DNA of 64,000 bases from an uncultured Kordiimonas sp. (GTDB lineage: Bacteria; Pseudomonadota; Alphaproteobacteria; Sphingomonadales; Kordiimonadaceae): positions 862,152 to 926,151 of the forward strand of contig CANNEK010000001.1 in the NCBI GenBank assembly GCA_947503625.1. The letters run 5' to 3'. Both the position numbers and the translations under genes were made by a program. The notes under the pieces were generated by a model. The model did no database searches. It was given only the letters and a program-made list of their open reading frames with translations, and was not told the origin of the DNA. Below are positions 17,420 to 25,551 of the stretch, in pieces. Each line of letters starts with the position of its first letter. The stretch's first letter is position 1.

Positions 17420-18342
17420 TGTCGCTTCCAGAAGACTATCTGAAATACCCGCATCGCAGCCACGGCATGGACCACCAGCTTTATGACTGGTCGAACCTGT
17501 TTAACCGCCGGCCGGTCACGTGGCCCGACGACAAGTCTGTCGCGCTCTGGATCACGGTCGCGCTTGAGTATTTTCCGCTGACCCCCAATGACGGGCCTTT
17601 CAGGGCGCCCGGGCATATGGTAACGCCCTACCCTGACTACAGAACCTATACGACGCGTGACTATGGCAACCGGGTCGGCGTGTTCAGGATCATGAAGGTG
17701 CTTGATGTACTTGGCCTCAAAGCCTCCACCCCGATGAGCGCCAAAACTGCAGAACGCTACCCGGCTCTTTTAAAAGCTGTGTTGGACCGGGACTGGGAAA
17801 TCATCGGCCACGGTGTGGATATGAACAATATCCACTATGGCGGCATGGACGCAGAGAAAGAAGCACAGCAGATCGAGGACGCACTCGTCATGCTTGAAAA
17901 ACATACCGGCACCAAACCTGCCGGATGGTTCTCGCCGGCGCGCAGCGAAAGCGAGAACACACTGAAGCTGTTGGCGGAGCACGGCGTTTCCTATGTCTGT
18001 GACTGGGTCAATGATGACATGCCCTATGAAATGAGCACCGAAAGCGGCGCCATCACGGCGATGCCACACACCATGGAACTGGATGACCGGCAGCTGATGA
18101 TAACGCTGGGGCAAAACGAAGACACCTACCAGGAGCAGATACTGGCTGCTTTTGATCTCCTGCGCTCGGAAGGCAAGAGCTATGGTGGCCGCATCCTGCA
18201 CCTGTCGCTGACGCCCTATGTGATCGGCCAACCCTTCCGCATACATGCGCTGAGGGCTGTGCTTGAGAAAATCATGGCAACAGACGATGTCTGGTCAGCA
18301 ACAGGCGGCGAAATCCTGGAGGTCTGGCGCCAGCGCAAGTAG
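17419..18342 (+). CDS. PuuE/imidase-like polysaccharide-deacetylase-fold hydrolase 2
   Basis: The protein is 307 residues, the same length as its upstream paralogue, and its ATG shares a base with that gene's stop (TGATG). Matching segments are WPDDKSVALWITVALEYF, TTRDYGNRVGVFRIMKVLDVLGLKASTPMS, IIGHGVDMNNIHYGGMD, PAGWFSPARSESENTLKLLAEHGVSYVCDW and ILHLSLTPYVIGQPFR. Two coupled copies suggest either a heteromeric enzyme or two steps with related substrates. It ends ten bases before the convergent exported VOC gene. Substrate unknown; the reasoning for cyclic amides is by family. Confidence 0.88.
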   Translation: MSLPEDYLKYPHRSHGMDHQLYDWSNLFNRRPVTWPDDKSVALWITVALEYFPLTPNDGPFRAPGHMVTPYPDYRTYTTRDYGNRVGVFRIMKVLDVLGLKASTPMSAKTAERYPALLKAVLDRDWEIIGHGVDMNNIHYGGMDAEKEAQQIEDALVMLEKHTGTKPAGWFSPARSESENTLKLLAEHGVSYVCDWVNDDMPYEMSTESGAITAMPHTMELDDRQLMITLGQNEDTYQEQILAAFDLLRSEGKSYGGRILHLSLTPYVIGQPFRIHALRAVLEKIMATDDVWSATGGEILEVWRQRK

Positions 18343-18352
18343 CGATCATCTT

Positions 18353-19378
18353 TTAGTTGCCGACAACCTCATAAAGCTCGATCTTCGTACCGCCGGGTGC
18401 CGTGGCAACAAAAACATCCACAATGCCGATGCCTGACATTGGCAATTCCTTTGCAATGTCCGTCACAGCGTAGCCAAGGCCTGACACCTTTTGCCAAAGG
18501 GCTTCGAGCCCGCTAACCGGGAAGCGCAGCCGCGCTATACCCCGGTTGGGCATGTCCGTTTTGCCGGAAAAATCAGCGCCCATCGCACCTTCGTAGGCCA
18601 GCAGTTCAATACTGCCTTCATTTTTGGCATCGGGATGCAAAATCGATACGTCCCGTACAATTTCTGTTGCGAGATTGTGGGGGATACCAAGCACATTTGG
18701 GCCAGCCTCCTTGGAAGGCGCCTTGTGTTCTATATAAGACTTGAAACCCAGACCCTCACGCCAGAAGCGACGGGCGTCTGCAATGTCCGCCACCACCATT
18801 GTGGCATTGAAAGCCCGCGAGAATTTTCGCAGATTTGCCCATCCTTCAAGCGGCGGGGCAACCCTCTCGATGACAGCGATCCTCACACCGTCTGGCCCGC
18901 GCGGCAACCATTCCTGTACAACAAAAGGCCCAAAGGAAAACTGAACCGGGTCGCTCGGTGCCGCCCAACCCTTGTTCATCAGGGCACTTCGTGCGGCTTC
19001 CATGTCTGTCACACGCATATTGAAGTCAAACAACCCGCCTGTGTCCCAGGACTGGCCGTTGGGTCGAATAAAATCTGCTGGCGCGCCGTCAAACTCCAAG
19101 AGCCGGATAAAGCCGCGTTCCGTGCCGGGGTTGCCGATCACAGTGTAACGCGCCTGCCTGTCCACGCCCCAGAGCGTCAGCCAGCCCGGATCAACATCGC
19201 CACTTTCCCGAACTTCCCAACCGGCGATAGGCGCAAACTCGCCTGTCCAGCGATTGGTGTCTGCTGTCACAATCACGATCTCATGATAGCCGCCGGTCAC
19301 CTGCTGGGCAGAAGCGCCTGTTGACACCAGCCCCAAAAGTAAAAGTGTGTTCCAGAGGATCGGTATTAGCTTTTTCAT
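18353..19378 (-). CDS. Exported two-domain VOC-fold protein
   Basis: The protein is 341 residues from ATG 19378, which overlaps the stop of the upstream hydrolase by four bases; an in-frame GTG at 19390 is less likely. A signal peptide (hydrophobic segment LIPILWNTLLLLGLVSTGASAQQ, residues about 4-26) predicts export. Two VOC (glyoxalase/bleomycin-resistance) modules follow: HEIVIVTADTNRWTGEFAPIAGWEV and NATMVVADIADARRFWREGLGFKSYIEHK. The C-terminal GGTKIELYEVVGN holds a Glu at the usual last metal-ligand position. It belongs to a four-gene operon with two more VOC genes and an alpha/beta hydrolase. Confidence 0.82.
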   Translation of the reverse strand: MKKLIPILWNTLLLLGLVSTGASAQQVTGGYHEIVIVTADTNRWTGEFAPIAGWEVRESGDVDPGWLTLWGVDRQARYTVIGNPGTERGFIRLLEFDGAPADFIRPNGQSWDTGGLFDFNMRVTDMEAARSALMNKGWAAPSDPVQFSFGPFVVQEWLPRGPDGVRIAVIERVAPPLEGWANLRKFSRAFNATMVVADIADARRFWREGLGFKSYIEHKAPSKEAGPNVLGIPHNLATEIVRDVSILHPDAKNEGSIELLAYEGAMGADFSGKTDMPNRGIARLRFPVSGLEALWQKVSGLGYAVTDIAKELPMSGIGIVDVFVATAPGGTKIELYEVVGN

Positions 19379-20160
19379 TGGTCCAGCCACTTTCTGATGC
19401 GTCCTGCAACGTCAGCTGCCGCCACATCGAACAAGTCTCCCTTAAGGTCCGGCCACTCTTCAAGCGTGGCGTCGCGGAACATGCCCGCAGCCAGCCGACT
19501 GTTTTCCGCCAGCATTTCATCGGGGACAGGAACATAAACAGGCTGCCTGATACCTCGAATTGCCACATCGGGATCATAGGAAAAGACGGCGTGAAATCCC
19601 TTGTTCATGCCACCCGCCCCGTTGCGCATGCTTTCCGCAAACAGAGACAGGAAGCGACCGTCAGACTGGCCACCTCTTGCTTTCAAGCCAGCGTCCCAAC
19701 GCTTTGCGATATAGCCCTCTTCCTCGAAATAGGGCCTGTCGCCTGCAAACATCTCCTGTCGCTTCGCACGCCCGTCGATATCCACATAGGGCAGGCCCGG
19801 CAGTACGAGCTTGTGCACGCGATCGGGCACAGCGTCGGCAACGGCAAGAGCGATGAACGAGCCGGTGTGAAAACCCAGAAGGTCCACTTTATCAAGACCA
19901 AGTGCATCCAGCATATCGACAATGGCGACGGCATAGTCTTCCATGGTGGGAGTTTCGAGCGGCATGTCGGACCCGCCATACCCCGGCGTATCCGGGCACA
20001 CGACCAGTCTGTCGGTGGCCATAGCCTGCATGAACGGCTCATAGTACAGACCGGAGTATGGGCTCATGTGAAAACAAACGAGCGGAACGCCACCATTGCC
20101 GGCACGGCGCAAATGCAGCTGTCCAAACGCGCAATCAACATACTGTCTTCGAATTTCCAT
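19375..20160 (-). CDS. Alpha/beta hydrolase with GFHTG nucleophile elbow
   Basis: The protein is 261 residues with the full core fold: PLVCFHMSPYSGLYYEPFMQAMA, VVCPDTPGYGGSDMPLETPTMEDYA and LGLDKVDLLGFHTGSFIALAVA. The elbow that normally reads G-x-S-x-G is GFHTG, with His98 in the nucleophile position. The C-terminal region around LKGDLFDVAAADVAG also lacks an obvious catalytic His. A classical esterase mechanism is therefore unlikely. The paralogue at 34319-35119 has the same GFHTG motif, so this is a conserved feature and not an error. It is the third gene of a VOC operon. A cofactor-free lyase, isomerase or binding role is possible. Confidence 0.85.
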   Translation of the reverse strand: MEIRRQYVDCAFGQLHLRRAGNGGVPLVCFHMSPYSGLYYEPFMQAMATDRLVVCPDTPGYGGSDMPLETPTMEDYAVAIVDMLDALGLDKVDLLGFHTGSFIALAVADAVPDRVHKLVLPGLPYVDIDGRAKRQEMFAGDRPYFEEEGYIAKRWDAGLKARGGQSDGRFLSLFAESMRNGAGGMNKGFHAVFSYDPDVAIRGIRQPVYVPVPDEMLAENSRLAAGMFRDATLEEWPDLKGDLFDVAAADVAGRIRKWLDQ

Positions 20161-20712
20161 CTATTTGTCCGTTTCTTCCGAAATCTTGTAAACCACGATA
20201 AGGTTTCCGTCATGATCATGAAAACCACGCTGACGTCCGGGTCGACCGTCTGACGTGGTAAAAGCGTTTTCATCGAAAAGCATAAGACCCTCGCCCTCGG
20301 CTCGCCTGATGACAGTATCGAATTCCGGGCTTTCGAGCACTATCGCCACACGTGGAAACCGAAAGTGCTCGTGATGGTCCAGCCCATCAACTCCTCTGAC
20401 CTCGGTCAGCGCCAGTATGTTTTTCTGCGAGGGGCTGGAGAACACCGCAAAGCGGAGCGCCGCTGTAGCAGGGATCTGAAATAGGTCGTAAGCATAGCCA
20501 CCTAGCGGCAAAGTCCTGACGGCCTCCAGATTCAGTCCCAGCACATCCCGGTAAACCCGAAAGGCCTGATCGAGGTCGGACACAAGATGGTTGGAGCGCT
20601 GGAAGCGGACCTGGTCATCAGCATAAGCTGTCGAGGTAAAAAGACAGGCGGTCAGAAAGGCCACACCGACAACCAAACACCATGCACCAGTAATATCTCG
20701 ACCGAACCGCAT
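20161..20712 (-). CDS. Exported single-domain VOC protein, possible lipoprotein
   Basis: The protein is 183 residues. The N-terminus is a hydrophobic export signal; FLTACLF contains a lipobox-like L-T-A-C, while TAYADD would be a signal-peptidase I site, so either a lipoprotein or a free periplasmic protein is possible. The VOC domain begins at RFQRSNHLVSDLDQAFRVYRDVLGLNLEAV and ends near HDHDGNLIVVYKI. It is closely related to the next upstream gene (same RFQR-N-VSDLD-VY-LGL pattern), which has no signal, so a cytoplasmic/exported pair arose by duplication. It begins two bases after the upstream stop and abuts the hydrolase gene. Confidence 0.82.
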   Translation of the reverse strand: MRFGRDITGAWCLVVGVAFLTACLFTSTAYADDQVRFQRSNHLVSDLDQAFRVYRDVLGLNLEAVRTLPLGGYAYDLFQIPATAALRFAVFSSPSQKNILALTEVRGVDGLDHHEHFRFPRVAIVLESPEFDTVIRRAEGEGLMLFDENAFTTSDGRPGRQRGFHDHDGNLIVVYKISEETDK

Positions 20713-20713
20713 C

Positions 20714-21181
20714 CTATTCGGGATGCTCGAGGATGAGATATATAACGATCAGGTTGCCATCATGATCGAGAAAGCCAAGCTCGCGGCCTTTGCGCCCATC
20801 TTTCGTAACGAGACTGCCTTCTTCAAAGACGGTCAGGCCCGCTGCTTTTGCCCGCTCCATCACTCCGTCAAAATCGGTGCACTCAAGCACGATCGCCGAC
20901 CGGCTCGGTAGCGGCGTTTCTTTCAGCTCTGTTCCCTTCAACTCGGTCAGAGCCATACAATTTGGCTGGGACGGCGTACCGAGAACAGCAAAACGCATCT
21001 TGGCGGCCCGATCAATCTGGAAGACTTCATAGGAATAGCTGTCTTCAGCCGATTCTTTCACAAACACCAGATCAAGGCCAAGAACCTCTGTGTAAACAGG
21101 AAGCGCGCGATCCAGATCACTTACAATATAGTTGGCTCGTTGAAAACGAACGGGTGGTTTCTCATCATTTGATTGCGTCAT
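20714..21181 (-). CDS. Cytoplasmic VOC-fold protein
   Basis: The protein is 155 residues without a signal peptide. The VOC pattern is VRFQRANYIVSDLDRALPVYTEVLGLDLVFVKE with a closing GFLDHDGNLIVIYLILE. The first metal-ligand position, often His, is Asn (RANYIVSD), so a typical metallo-dioxygenase or glyoxalase site is doubtful. It is the first gene of the leftward VOC-VOC-hydrolase-VOC operon. Its promoter region contains a double copy of the 16-base HutC-type motif, shared with two rightward VOC genes. Confidence 0.84.
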   Translation of the reverse strand: MTQSNDEKPPVRFQRANYIVSDLDRALPVYTEVLGLDLVFVKESAEDSYSYEVFQIDRAAKMRFAVLGTPSQPNCMALTELKGTELKETPLPSRSAIVLECTDFDGVMERAKAAGLTVFEEGSLVTKDGRKGRELGFLDHDGNLIVIYLILEHPE

Positions 21182-21194
21182 CGTCTTCTCTTTT

Positions 21195-21218
21195 GTTATA
21201 TAGATATACTAATATAAC
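21195..21218. promoter_or_regulatory. 16-base AT-rich operator, double overlapping copy
   Basis: GTTATATAGATATACT (21195-21210) and, on the other strand, GTTATATTAGTATATC (21218-21203) overlap, so TGTTATAT and ATATAACA bracket the site. It lies between two divergent VOC operons. It is one of nine promoter-region copies of a motif near GTTATATCNATATNAC and a candidate target of the HutC-type regulator at 37955-38767. Confidence 0.6.
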
Positions 21219-21249
21219 ATTTAACCACGCCGAGTAAAGAAAAGCCGAC

Positions 21250-21723
21250 ATGGAAACATCTCTTGACGACCCACTTTTAAAGCGAACCACAATCCGGGTC
21301 AGAGACATGGATAAAGCCATCGCTTTTTACGAGGGCGTGCTGGGCATGAAGCAATATTACAATAATGAGGTATTGCTGGACCGCCATTTCCTGCCGGGCG
21401 AAAAACCGGGTGACAAGATCCATCTGGTGATTATGCAGGGCAAGGACCCGGTGATCGGCATGATTGGCTTGCTGAAATGGCTTGAGCCGCAGCAATCGCC
21501 GCCACCGGTTACCTATGATTTCGAGTTTGGCCAGCCTGTATTTGTCGTGCAGTGCCCCGACGCGAAAGCGCTGTATGAAAAAGCCAGGACCATGGGCTGC
21601 GAGATCCGGTCGGCGCTTAGCGAAACGGAGTACCCGGCTGCCGCTGGCGGCACGGTAAAGGTTCGATCCGTAGGGTTATTTGACCCCGACGGTCATTTCT
21701 TTGAATGCAATCAACGCCTGTAG
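21250..21723 (+). CDS. VOC-fold protein (rightward copy 1)
   Basis: The protein is 157 residues. The VOC pattern is LKRTTIRVRDMDKAIAFYEGVLGMKQYYNNEVLLDRHFLPG and RSVGLFDPDGHFFECNQRL, which keeps the final Glu. The first-ligand position is Thr (RTTIRVRD), so metal binding at that corner may be lost. It is a close paralogue of the next gene, with the same DPVIGMIGLL segment. It is the first of two genes expressed from the promoter carrying the double 16-base motif. Substrate unknown. Confidence 0.85.
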   Translation: METSLDDPLLKRTTIRVRDMDKAIAFYEGVLGMKQYYNNEVLLDRHFLPGEKPGDKIHLVIMQGKDPVIGMIGLLKWLEPQQSPPPVTYDFEFGQPVFVVQCPDAKALYEKARTMGCEIRSALSETEYPAAAGGTVKVRSVGLFDPDGHFFECNQRL

Positions 21724-21748
21724 GGCAAATCCATTAGGGAGCAAACGA

Positions 21749-22213
21749 ATGTCAGCAATGATCAAACGCACAACACTCAAAGTGCGCGACATGGAAAAAT
21801 CGGTCGCCTTTTATGAAGGGGTAATCGGCATGTCGAAATACTACGACAATGAAATCACCCTGTCGGGGGACCTGTTACCCGGTGGTGGCAAGGGTGATGT
21901 GACACGCCTCGTGATCATGAAAGGTGATGACCCGGTTATTGGCATGATCGGCCTTCTTGAATGGCTGGATCCCAAACCGGATGCGCCGGAAATCCCGTAC
22001 ACGTTTGATTTTGGCAACCCGGTATTTGTTGCTGCTGTAGACGATGCCGAAGATGCCTATGGCAAAGCCCAGGCTTTGGAATGTGTTATCAGAGCCCCTT
22101 TAAGTGAGGGTGAATACCCGGGCGCTGACGGCGGCATTGTAAAGGTCCGGTCCGTCGGTGTTTTTGACCCCGATGGCCATTTCTTTGAGCTGAACCAGCG
22201 CCTCGAAGGCTGA
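21749..22213 (+). CDS. VOC-fold protein (rightward copy 2)
   Basis: The protein is 154 residues from ATG 21749, which has a GGGAG ribosome site. An upstream in-frame ATG at 21680 lies inside the previous gene and is not used here. It shares IKRTTLKVRDMEKSVAFYEGVIGM, GDDPVIGMIGLLEWLDP and FDPDGHFFELNQRLEG with its neighbour, so the pair is a tandem duplication and could form a heterodimer, as VOC proteins often dimerise. It ends two bases before the convergent MFS gene. Confidence 0.86.
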   Translation: MSAMIKRTTLKVRDMEKSVAFYEGVIGMSKYYDNEITLSGDLLPGGGKGDVTRLVIMKGDDPVIGMIGLLEWLDPKPDAPEIPYTFDFGNPVFVAAVDDAEDAYGKAQALECVIRAPLSEGEYPGADGGIVKVRSVGVFDPDGHFFELNQRLEG

Positions 22214-22215
22214 CG

Positions 22216-23580
22216 CTAGTCGATAAACTTGGCAAGTTCGGCGCGGTAGGCCTTGCCGATTATGCCGGAGAACAGCAAAATGGTGCCGCTGTATAGCAGC
22301 GGTACCAGTGCCATTGAGTAGCGGATCATGCTCTCGTCACCGAACACAAAATCCGTAAACAGCGGCACAACGGATGGCCCGATCAAAAGGCCTGTCATGC
22401 TGATAAACATGTAGTACAACGCCACGGCCTGCCCTCGCAGTTCGCTTGGCAGTATGGCCAATAGCGCGGTAATACCGCCGGCTGTAACCATCGTAAAACC
22501 AACGTTAGCCACCTGAGACACCACAAACGCCGCCCAGACATTGGGCAGCAGTGGAAAAATAACGCTTGAAACCACCAGAACTGCCAGACCAGCCTGAGTT
22601 ACCACAAAGGGCATGTCATGACGCCCCTTTTGATTGAAATGGTCTATTGTCCAGCCCCAAAACATCACTGATGCAGGCGCGAGGATGATCAACACCGAAC
22701 CATTGTACTGGCTGAACGTAGCAGCGCTCCAGCCCCAGGTCCGCTCAAACAAAGGCGGTAGCCACATGCTGGTATAAGCAATAGCCGTCATGCCTGATAC
22801 CATTACAGTGACGCCGAGCAACGGCAGTTTATTCTGCCAGATGTACCCAAGAGCCTGACGGAATGTAGCAGCACCTGCGCCGCCTGTAGCTGACAGCTTG
22901 GTTGCTTTGCGCTTCGGTTCCTTGACAGTGAGAAACACCAGACCCAGCAACACACCGGGGAACCCGACTGCCAGAAAAACAACTTGCCAGGGCCGGTCTA
23001 TACCAAAGCTTGCAAGAGCAGTCAGATCTGCTGTTTCAGCATACTCAAGGATTGTGCCGACCACCAGATACGCTATAGCCGACCCAACACCAAGTGCCAT
23101 CGAATAGAAGGCAATTGCCTTCCCGCGCCGTTCGGGCGAGAATAGATCTGAGATCAGGGACATGGCACTGGGGCTAAGCGCTGCTTCACCAAACCCGACG
23201 GTCATACGGGCAATAAACAACTGCGTGAAATTTCGTGCAACACCGGTCGCCATCGTGGCAACCGACCACAAAATAGCACCCATCGCTACCACAAGTTTAC
23301 GCGGTTTTCGATCAACCAGCCAACCGAGCGGAATGCCCATGGTGGCATAAAAAATGGCAAACGCCGCACCACCCAACAGCCCCATATTGGTATCAGAAAG
23401 GCCGAGATCCGCCTTCATCGGCTCAAGCACAAGGCCCAGCACAATCCTGTCTATATAAGAGAAAATATAAGCGATGGTGAGCAGGATAACTACGTACCAA
23501 CTATATCTGGCGTTTGGATATCCGTCATCAGCATCACCGTCGGACTTTTGAGTTTCTGGTTGTTTTGCCGCGTCAGTCAT
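22216..23580 (-). CDS. MFS transporter
   Basis: The protein is 454 residues with 12 predicted membrane helices. It carries the MFS loop signature GIPLGWLVDRKPRKLVVAMG between helices 2 and 3 and YIFSYIDRIVLGLVLEPMKADLGLSDTNMGLLGGAAFAIFYA at the N-terminus, typical of spinster-like and organic-acid carriers found in sphingomonads and relatives. It probably moves the pathway substrate or an intermediate over the inner membrane. Its promoter contains the 16-base motif at 23631-23646, which it shares with the divergent membrane protein. Confidence 0.92.
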   Translation of the reverse strand: MTDAAKQPETQKSDGDADDGYPNARYSWYVVILLTIAYIFSYIDRIVLGLVLEPMKADLGLSDTNMGLLGGAAFAIFYATMGIPLGWLVDRKPRKLVVAMGAILWSVATMATGVARNFTQLFIARMTVGFGEAALSPSAMSLISDLFSPERRGKAIAFYSMALGVGSAIAYLVVGTILEYAETADLTALASFGIDRPWQVVFLAVGFPGVLLGLVFLTVKEPKRKATKLSATGGAGAATFRQALGYIWQNKLPLLGVTVMVSGMTAIAYTSMWLPPLFERTWGWSAATFSQYNGSVLIILAPASVMFWGWTIDHFNQKGRHDMPFVVTQAGLAVLVVSSVIFPLLPNVWAAFVVSQVANVGFTMVTAGGITALLAILPSELRGQAVALYYMFISMTGLLIGPSVVPLFTDFVFGDESMIRYSMALVPLLYSGTILLFSGIIGKAYRAELAKFID

Positions 23581-23630
23581 TTGCCATACTCCCCGCTGTG
23601 GCCAGACGTCCTTTCACTGATTCGTTAATT

Positions 23631-23646
23631 GTTATATCGATATCAC
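23631..23646. promoter_or_regulatory. 16-base AT-rich operator copy
   Basis: GTTATATCGATATCAC is a near-perfect palindrome centred on CG; 14 of 16 bases equal its own reverse complement. It lies between the divergent MFS gene and the membrane protein gene. Confidence 0.65.
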
Positions 23647-23736
23647 AACTTTTACCAGCCCATTGACGTGCATCAATGCAAAAAAGACCTTCGATCCCGA
23701 CATTACAGGCCAACAAAGGGTACCAACAGGGGACAC

Positions 23737-24459
23737 ATGATGGACACCTATCTGAACATTCTGGGCATGGAAATACCGCTGCATGACTTGCTGCGCTGGG
23801 TCCATATTATTCTGGCGGCCTATTGGCTGGGAGGAGAATGGGGCGTCTTCAACGCGTCTACATTCGTGGCGGATCGCACGCTGACACTGGAAGAGCGTCG
23901 CCGTCATATGAAAACAGCGGTGATGATTGATATCCTGCCGCGCTCCGCCATCATCTGGCTGCTGCCAGTTGGTTTTCATATGGCCAGCAACTATGGTCTT
24001 TCGCCTGTAAGCGGTGTTTGGGTAACGGTAGTCTGGATTCTGACCGCAGCGTGGTGGTGGTTCCTTATCTGGGGTGCTTTCAAAAATGCAGGCACCGAAA
24101 AATATGTTCAGCTGACCGAAGTCGACAACAAAATCCGCTGGGTTTTAATCCCCTCGCTGATATTTGCCGGTCTTTACACGGTCTTTACCGACAAAGTTCT
24201 GTTTACCGGCGAGGAAGCGGGCCAATACTGGTTTGCCTTCAAAATGTCCTTCTTCGGTTTCATTCTGATTATCGGGCTGTACCTGAGATACGTGATGACT
24301 GACTGGGTCGGCATGTTCCGCAAACTTGAGGAAGACGGTCCGAACGATGAGATCGAAGACCATATCTATGGCACGCTTCAACAAGCTCGCAAGGCGGCTT
24401 ACCTCTACTGGATAAGCATTGGCACCATGGCGTTTGTCGGCGTTACAAAAGCCTTCTAG
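23737..24459 (+). CDS. Integral membrane protein with W-x-H signature
   Basis: The protein is 240 residues from ATG 23737 with CAGGGG upstream; a frame opening at 23629 overlaps the operator and is not the start. There are about five to six membrane helices. The first contains LLRWVHIILAAYWLGGEWGVF, a W-x-H...W-x-G pattern seen in small membrane proteins related to the urate hydroxylase PuuD N-terminus, CopD and HemJ families, where the His can bind heme. It may be a membrane redox or accessory protein. A terminator follows and the next gene has its own motif copy. Confidence 0.75.
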   Translation: MMDTYLNILGMEIPLHDLLRWVHIILAAYWLGGEWGVFNASTFVADRTLTLEERRRHMKTAVMIDILPRSAIIWLLPVGFHMASNYGLSPVSGVWVTVVWILTAAWWWFLIWGAFKNAGTEKYVQLTEVDNKIRWVLIPSLIFAGLYTVFTDKVLFTGEEAGQYWFAFKMSFFGFILIIGLYLRYVMTDWVGMFRKLEEDGPNDEIEDHIYGTLQQARKAAYLYWISIGTMAFVGVTKAF

Positions 24460-24482
24460 GTTGTGCTAATCTGGCAGGAAAA

Positions 24483-24508
24483 GGCAGGCGTTCCAGCCTG
24501 CTTTTTTT
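24483..24508 (+). terminator. Intrinsic terminator
   Basis: GCAGGC (24484-24489) pairs with GCCTGC (24496-24501), flanked by AA and a run of seven T. It separates the membrane protein gene from the next transcript. Confidence 0.75.
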
Positions 24509-24559
24509 GATCCAAAATCAGTACCTGCGCCATCACAACCGGAATCAATTGATCATATT

Positions 24560-24575
24560 GTTATATCAATATACT
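24560..24575. promoter_or_regulatory. 16-base AT-rich operator copy
   Basis: GTTATATCAATATACT lies 35 bases upstream of the DUF1838-like gene start and just upstream of its GGAGAG ribosome site. Confidence 0.62.
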
Positions 24576-24609
24576 ATTTACTTGGAAATCACCTGAGAGG
24601 AGAGATCAG

Positions 24610-25530
24610 ATGTTAGAGATAGTGAAATCAGGGCGAACAGCGCTGGCCAAAACCATGGCGGCAGCCCTTGTCGCCGGAACAGCGGCGACAGGCGCTATGG
24701 CTGTTGACCTATCAACACCAGAAGGGGCAATTGCTGCAAATCGCAAGATCCAGTGCTCGACCGAAGACAACAAACCAATTGTTTACACCTGGGAAGGCTC
24801 GGTCTTTTCCCGCCGGATGGGCGAAGCAGACCAGCGTATGTTTGGTACAGTCGGTATGAACATCCGCACATGTGTTGCAGTGGATGGTGGTAACAAAGGC
24901 ACGGGATACCGTTTGGTATCGAAAGAAATCCTGCTGTATCTGGACCCCAAAACCGGAGAGCCGATGGACAAGTGGAACAATCCATGGACCGGAACAGAAG
25001 TTGATGTGATCCATGTTGCAAACGACCCGGTAAACCAGCGCCCGAGTTTCCCTTACGATGAAGAGGGCAATCCAAGGGCACGCTGGTACGCTCGCAATCA
25101 GGGCGATAGCTGGTTTTTGACAGCCCCGATTCCACTTTTCTACCACAACGAACTTGGCGGCGAATATCAGGCCTATGTAGGCGGTGCCTACCACGCAACT
25201 GAACTCTTCAATTTCATGGGGGATCTGGAAAGCCTTACAAGCGACGATACAGACACCGCTGACGTCAAGGTTGGTTGGGTTCGCATCTCTGACTGGTTAC
25301 CGTGGATGGAGATGCAGGGTCGTGAAGGTATCATCTACATTCATGCTGCAGGTCAAAAAGTTGACAGTTACGACGATTTGCCGGATGTGATGAAGCGATA
25401 CATCGCTGAGAACGAACCGACATACACGACACCGCCTCCTGGTGATGATGACCGCCCGAACGAAACAAGCTGGACCTACTTCAAGAAGAAGGTTCCCGGC
25501 GGCAAACTGCCACGCGGCGGTCATAACTAG
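24610..25530 (+). CDS. Exported DUF1838-like protein
   Basis: The protein is 306 residues. Residues 1-33 are a signal peptide ending ATGAMAVD. The mature part matches my memory of the DUF1838 family: KPIVYTWEGSVFSRRMGE, FGTVGMNIRTCV, LVSKEILLYLDPKTGEPMDKWNNPWTG and VDVIHVANDPVNQRP, plus a Trp-rich region WVRISDWLPWMEMQGREG. The function of this family is not known to me. It heads an operon with the LeuC/LeuD-like hydro-lyase that starts 21 bases after it, so it may act on the substrate before uptake or bind it. Confidence 0.8.
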   Translation: MLEIVKSGRTALAKTMAAALVAGTAATGAMAVDLSTPEGAIAANRKIQCSTEDNKPIVYTWEGSVFSRRMGEADQRMFGTVGMNIRTCVAVDGGNKGTGYRLVSKEILLYLDPKTGEPMDKWNNPWTGTEVDVIHVANDPVNQRPSFPYDEEGNPRARWYARNQGDSWFLTAPIPLFYHNELGGEYQAYVGGAYHATELFNFMGDLESLTSDDTDTADVKVGWVRISDWLPWMEMQGREGIIYIHAAGQKVDSYDDLPDVMKRYIAENEPTYTTPPPGDDDRPNETSWTYFKKKVPGGKLPRGGHN

Positions 25531-25551
25531 AATTGGACACAATAGAAAACT

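Noticed and set aside
18491-20253. Long plus-strand frames (18491-19324 and 19321-20253)
   Set aside because: They lie opposite the VOC and alpha/beta hydrolase genes, whose fold motifs are convincing.
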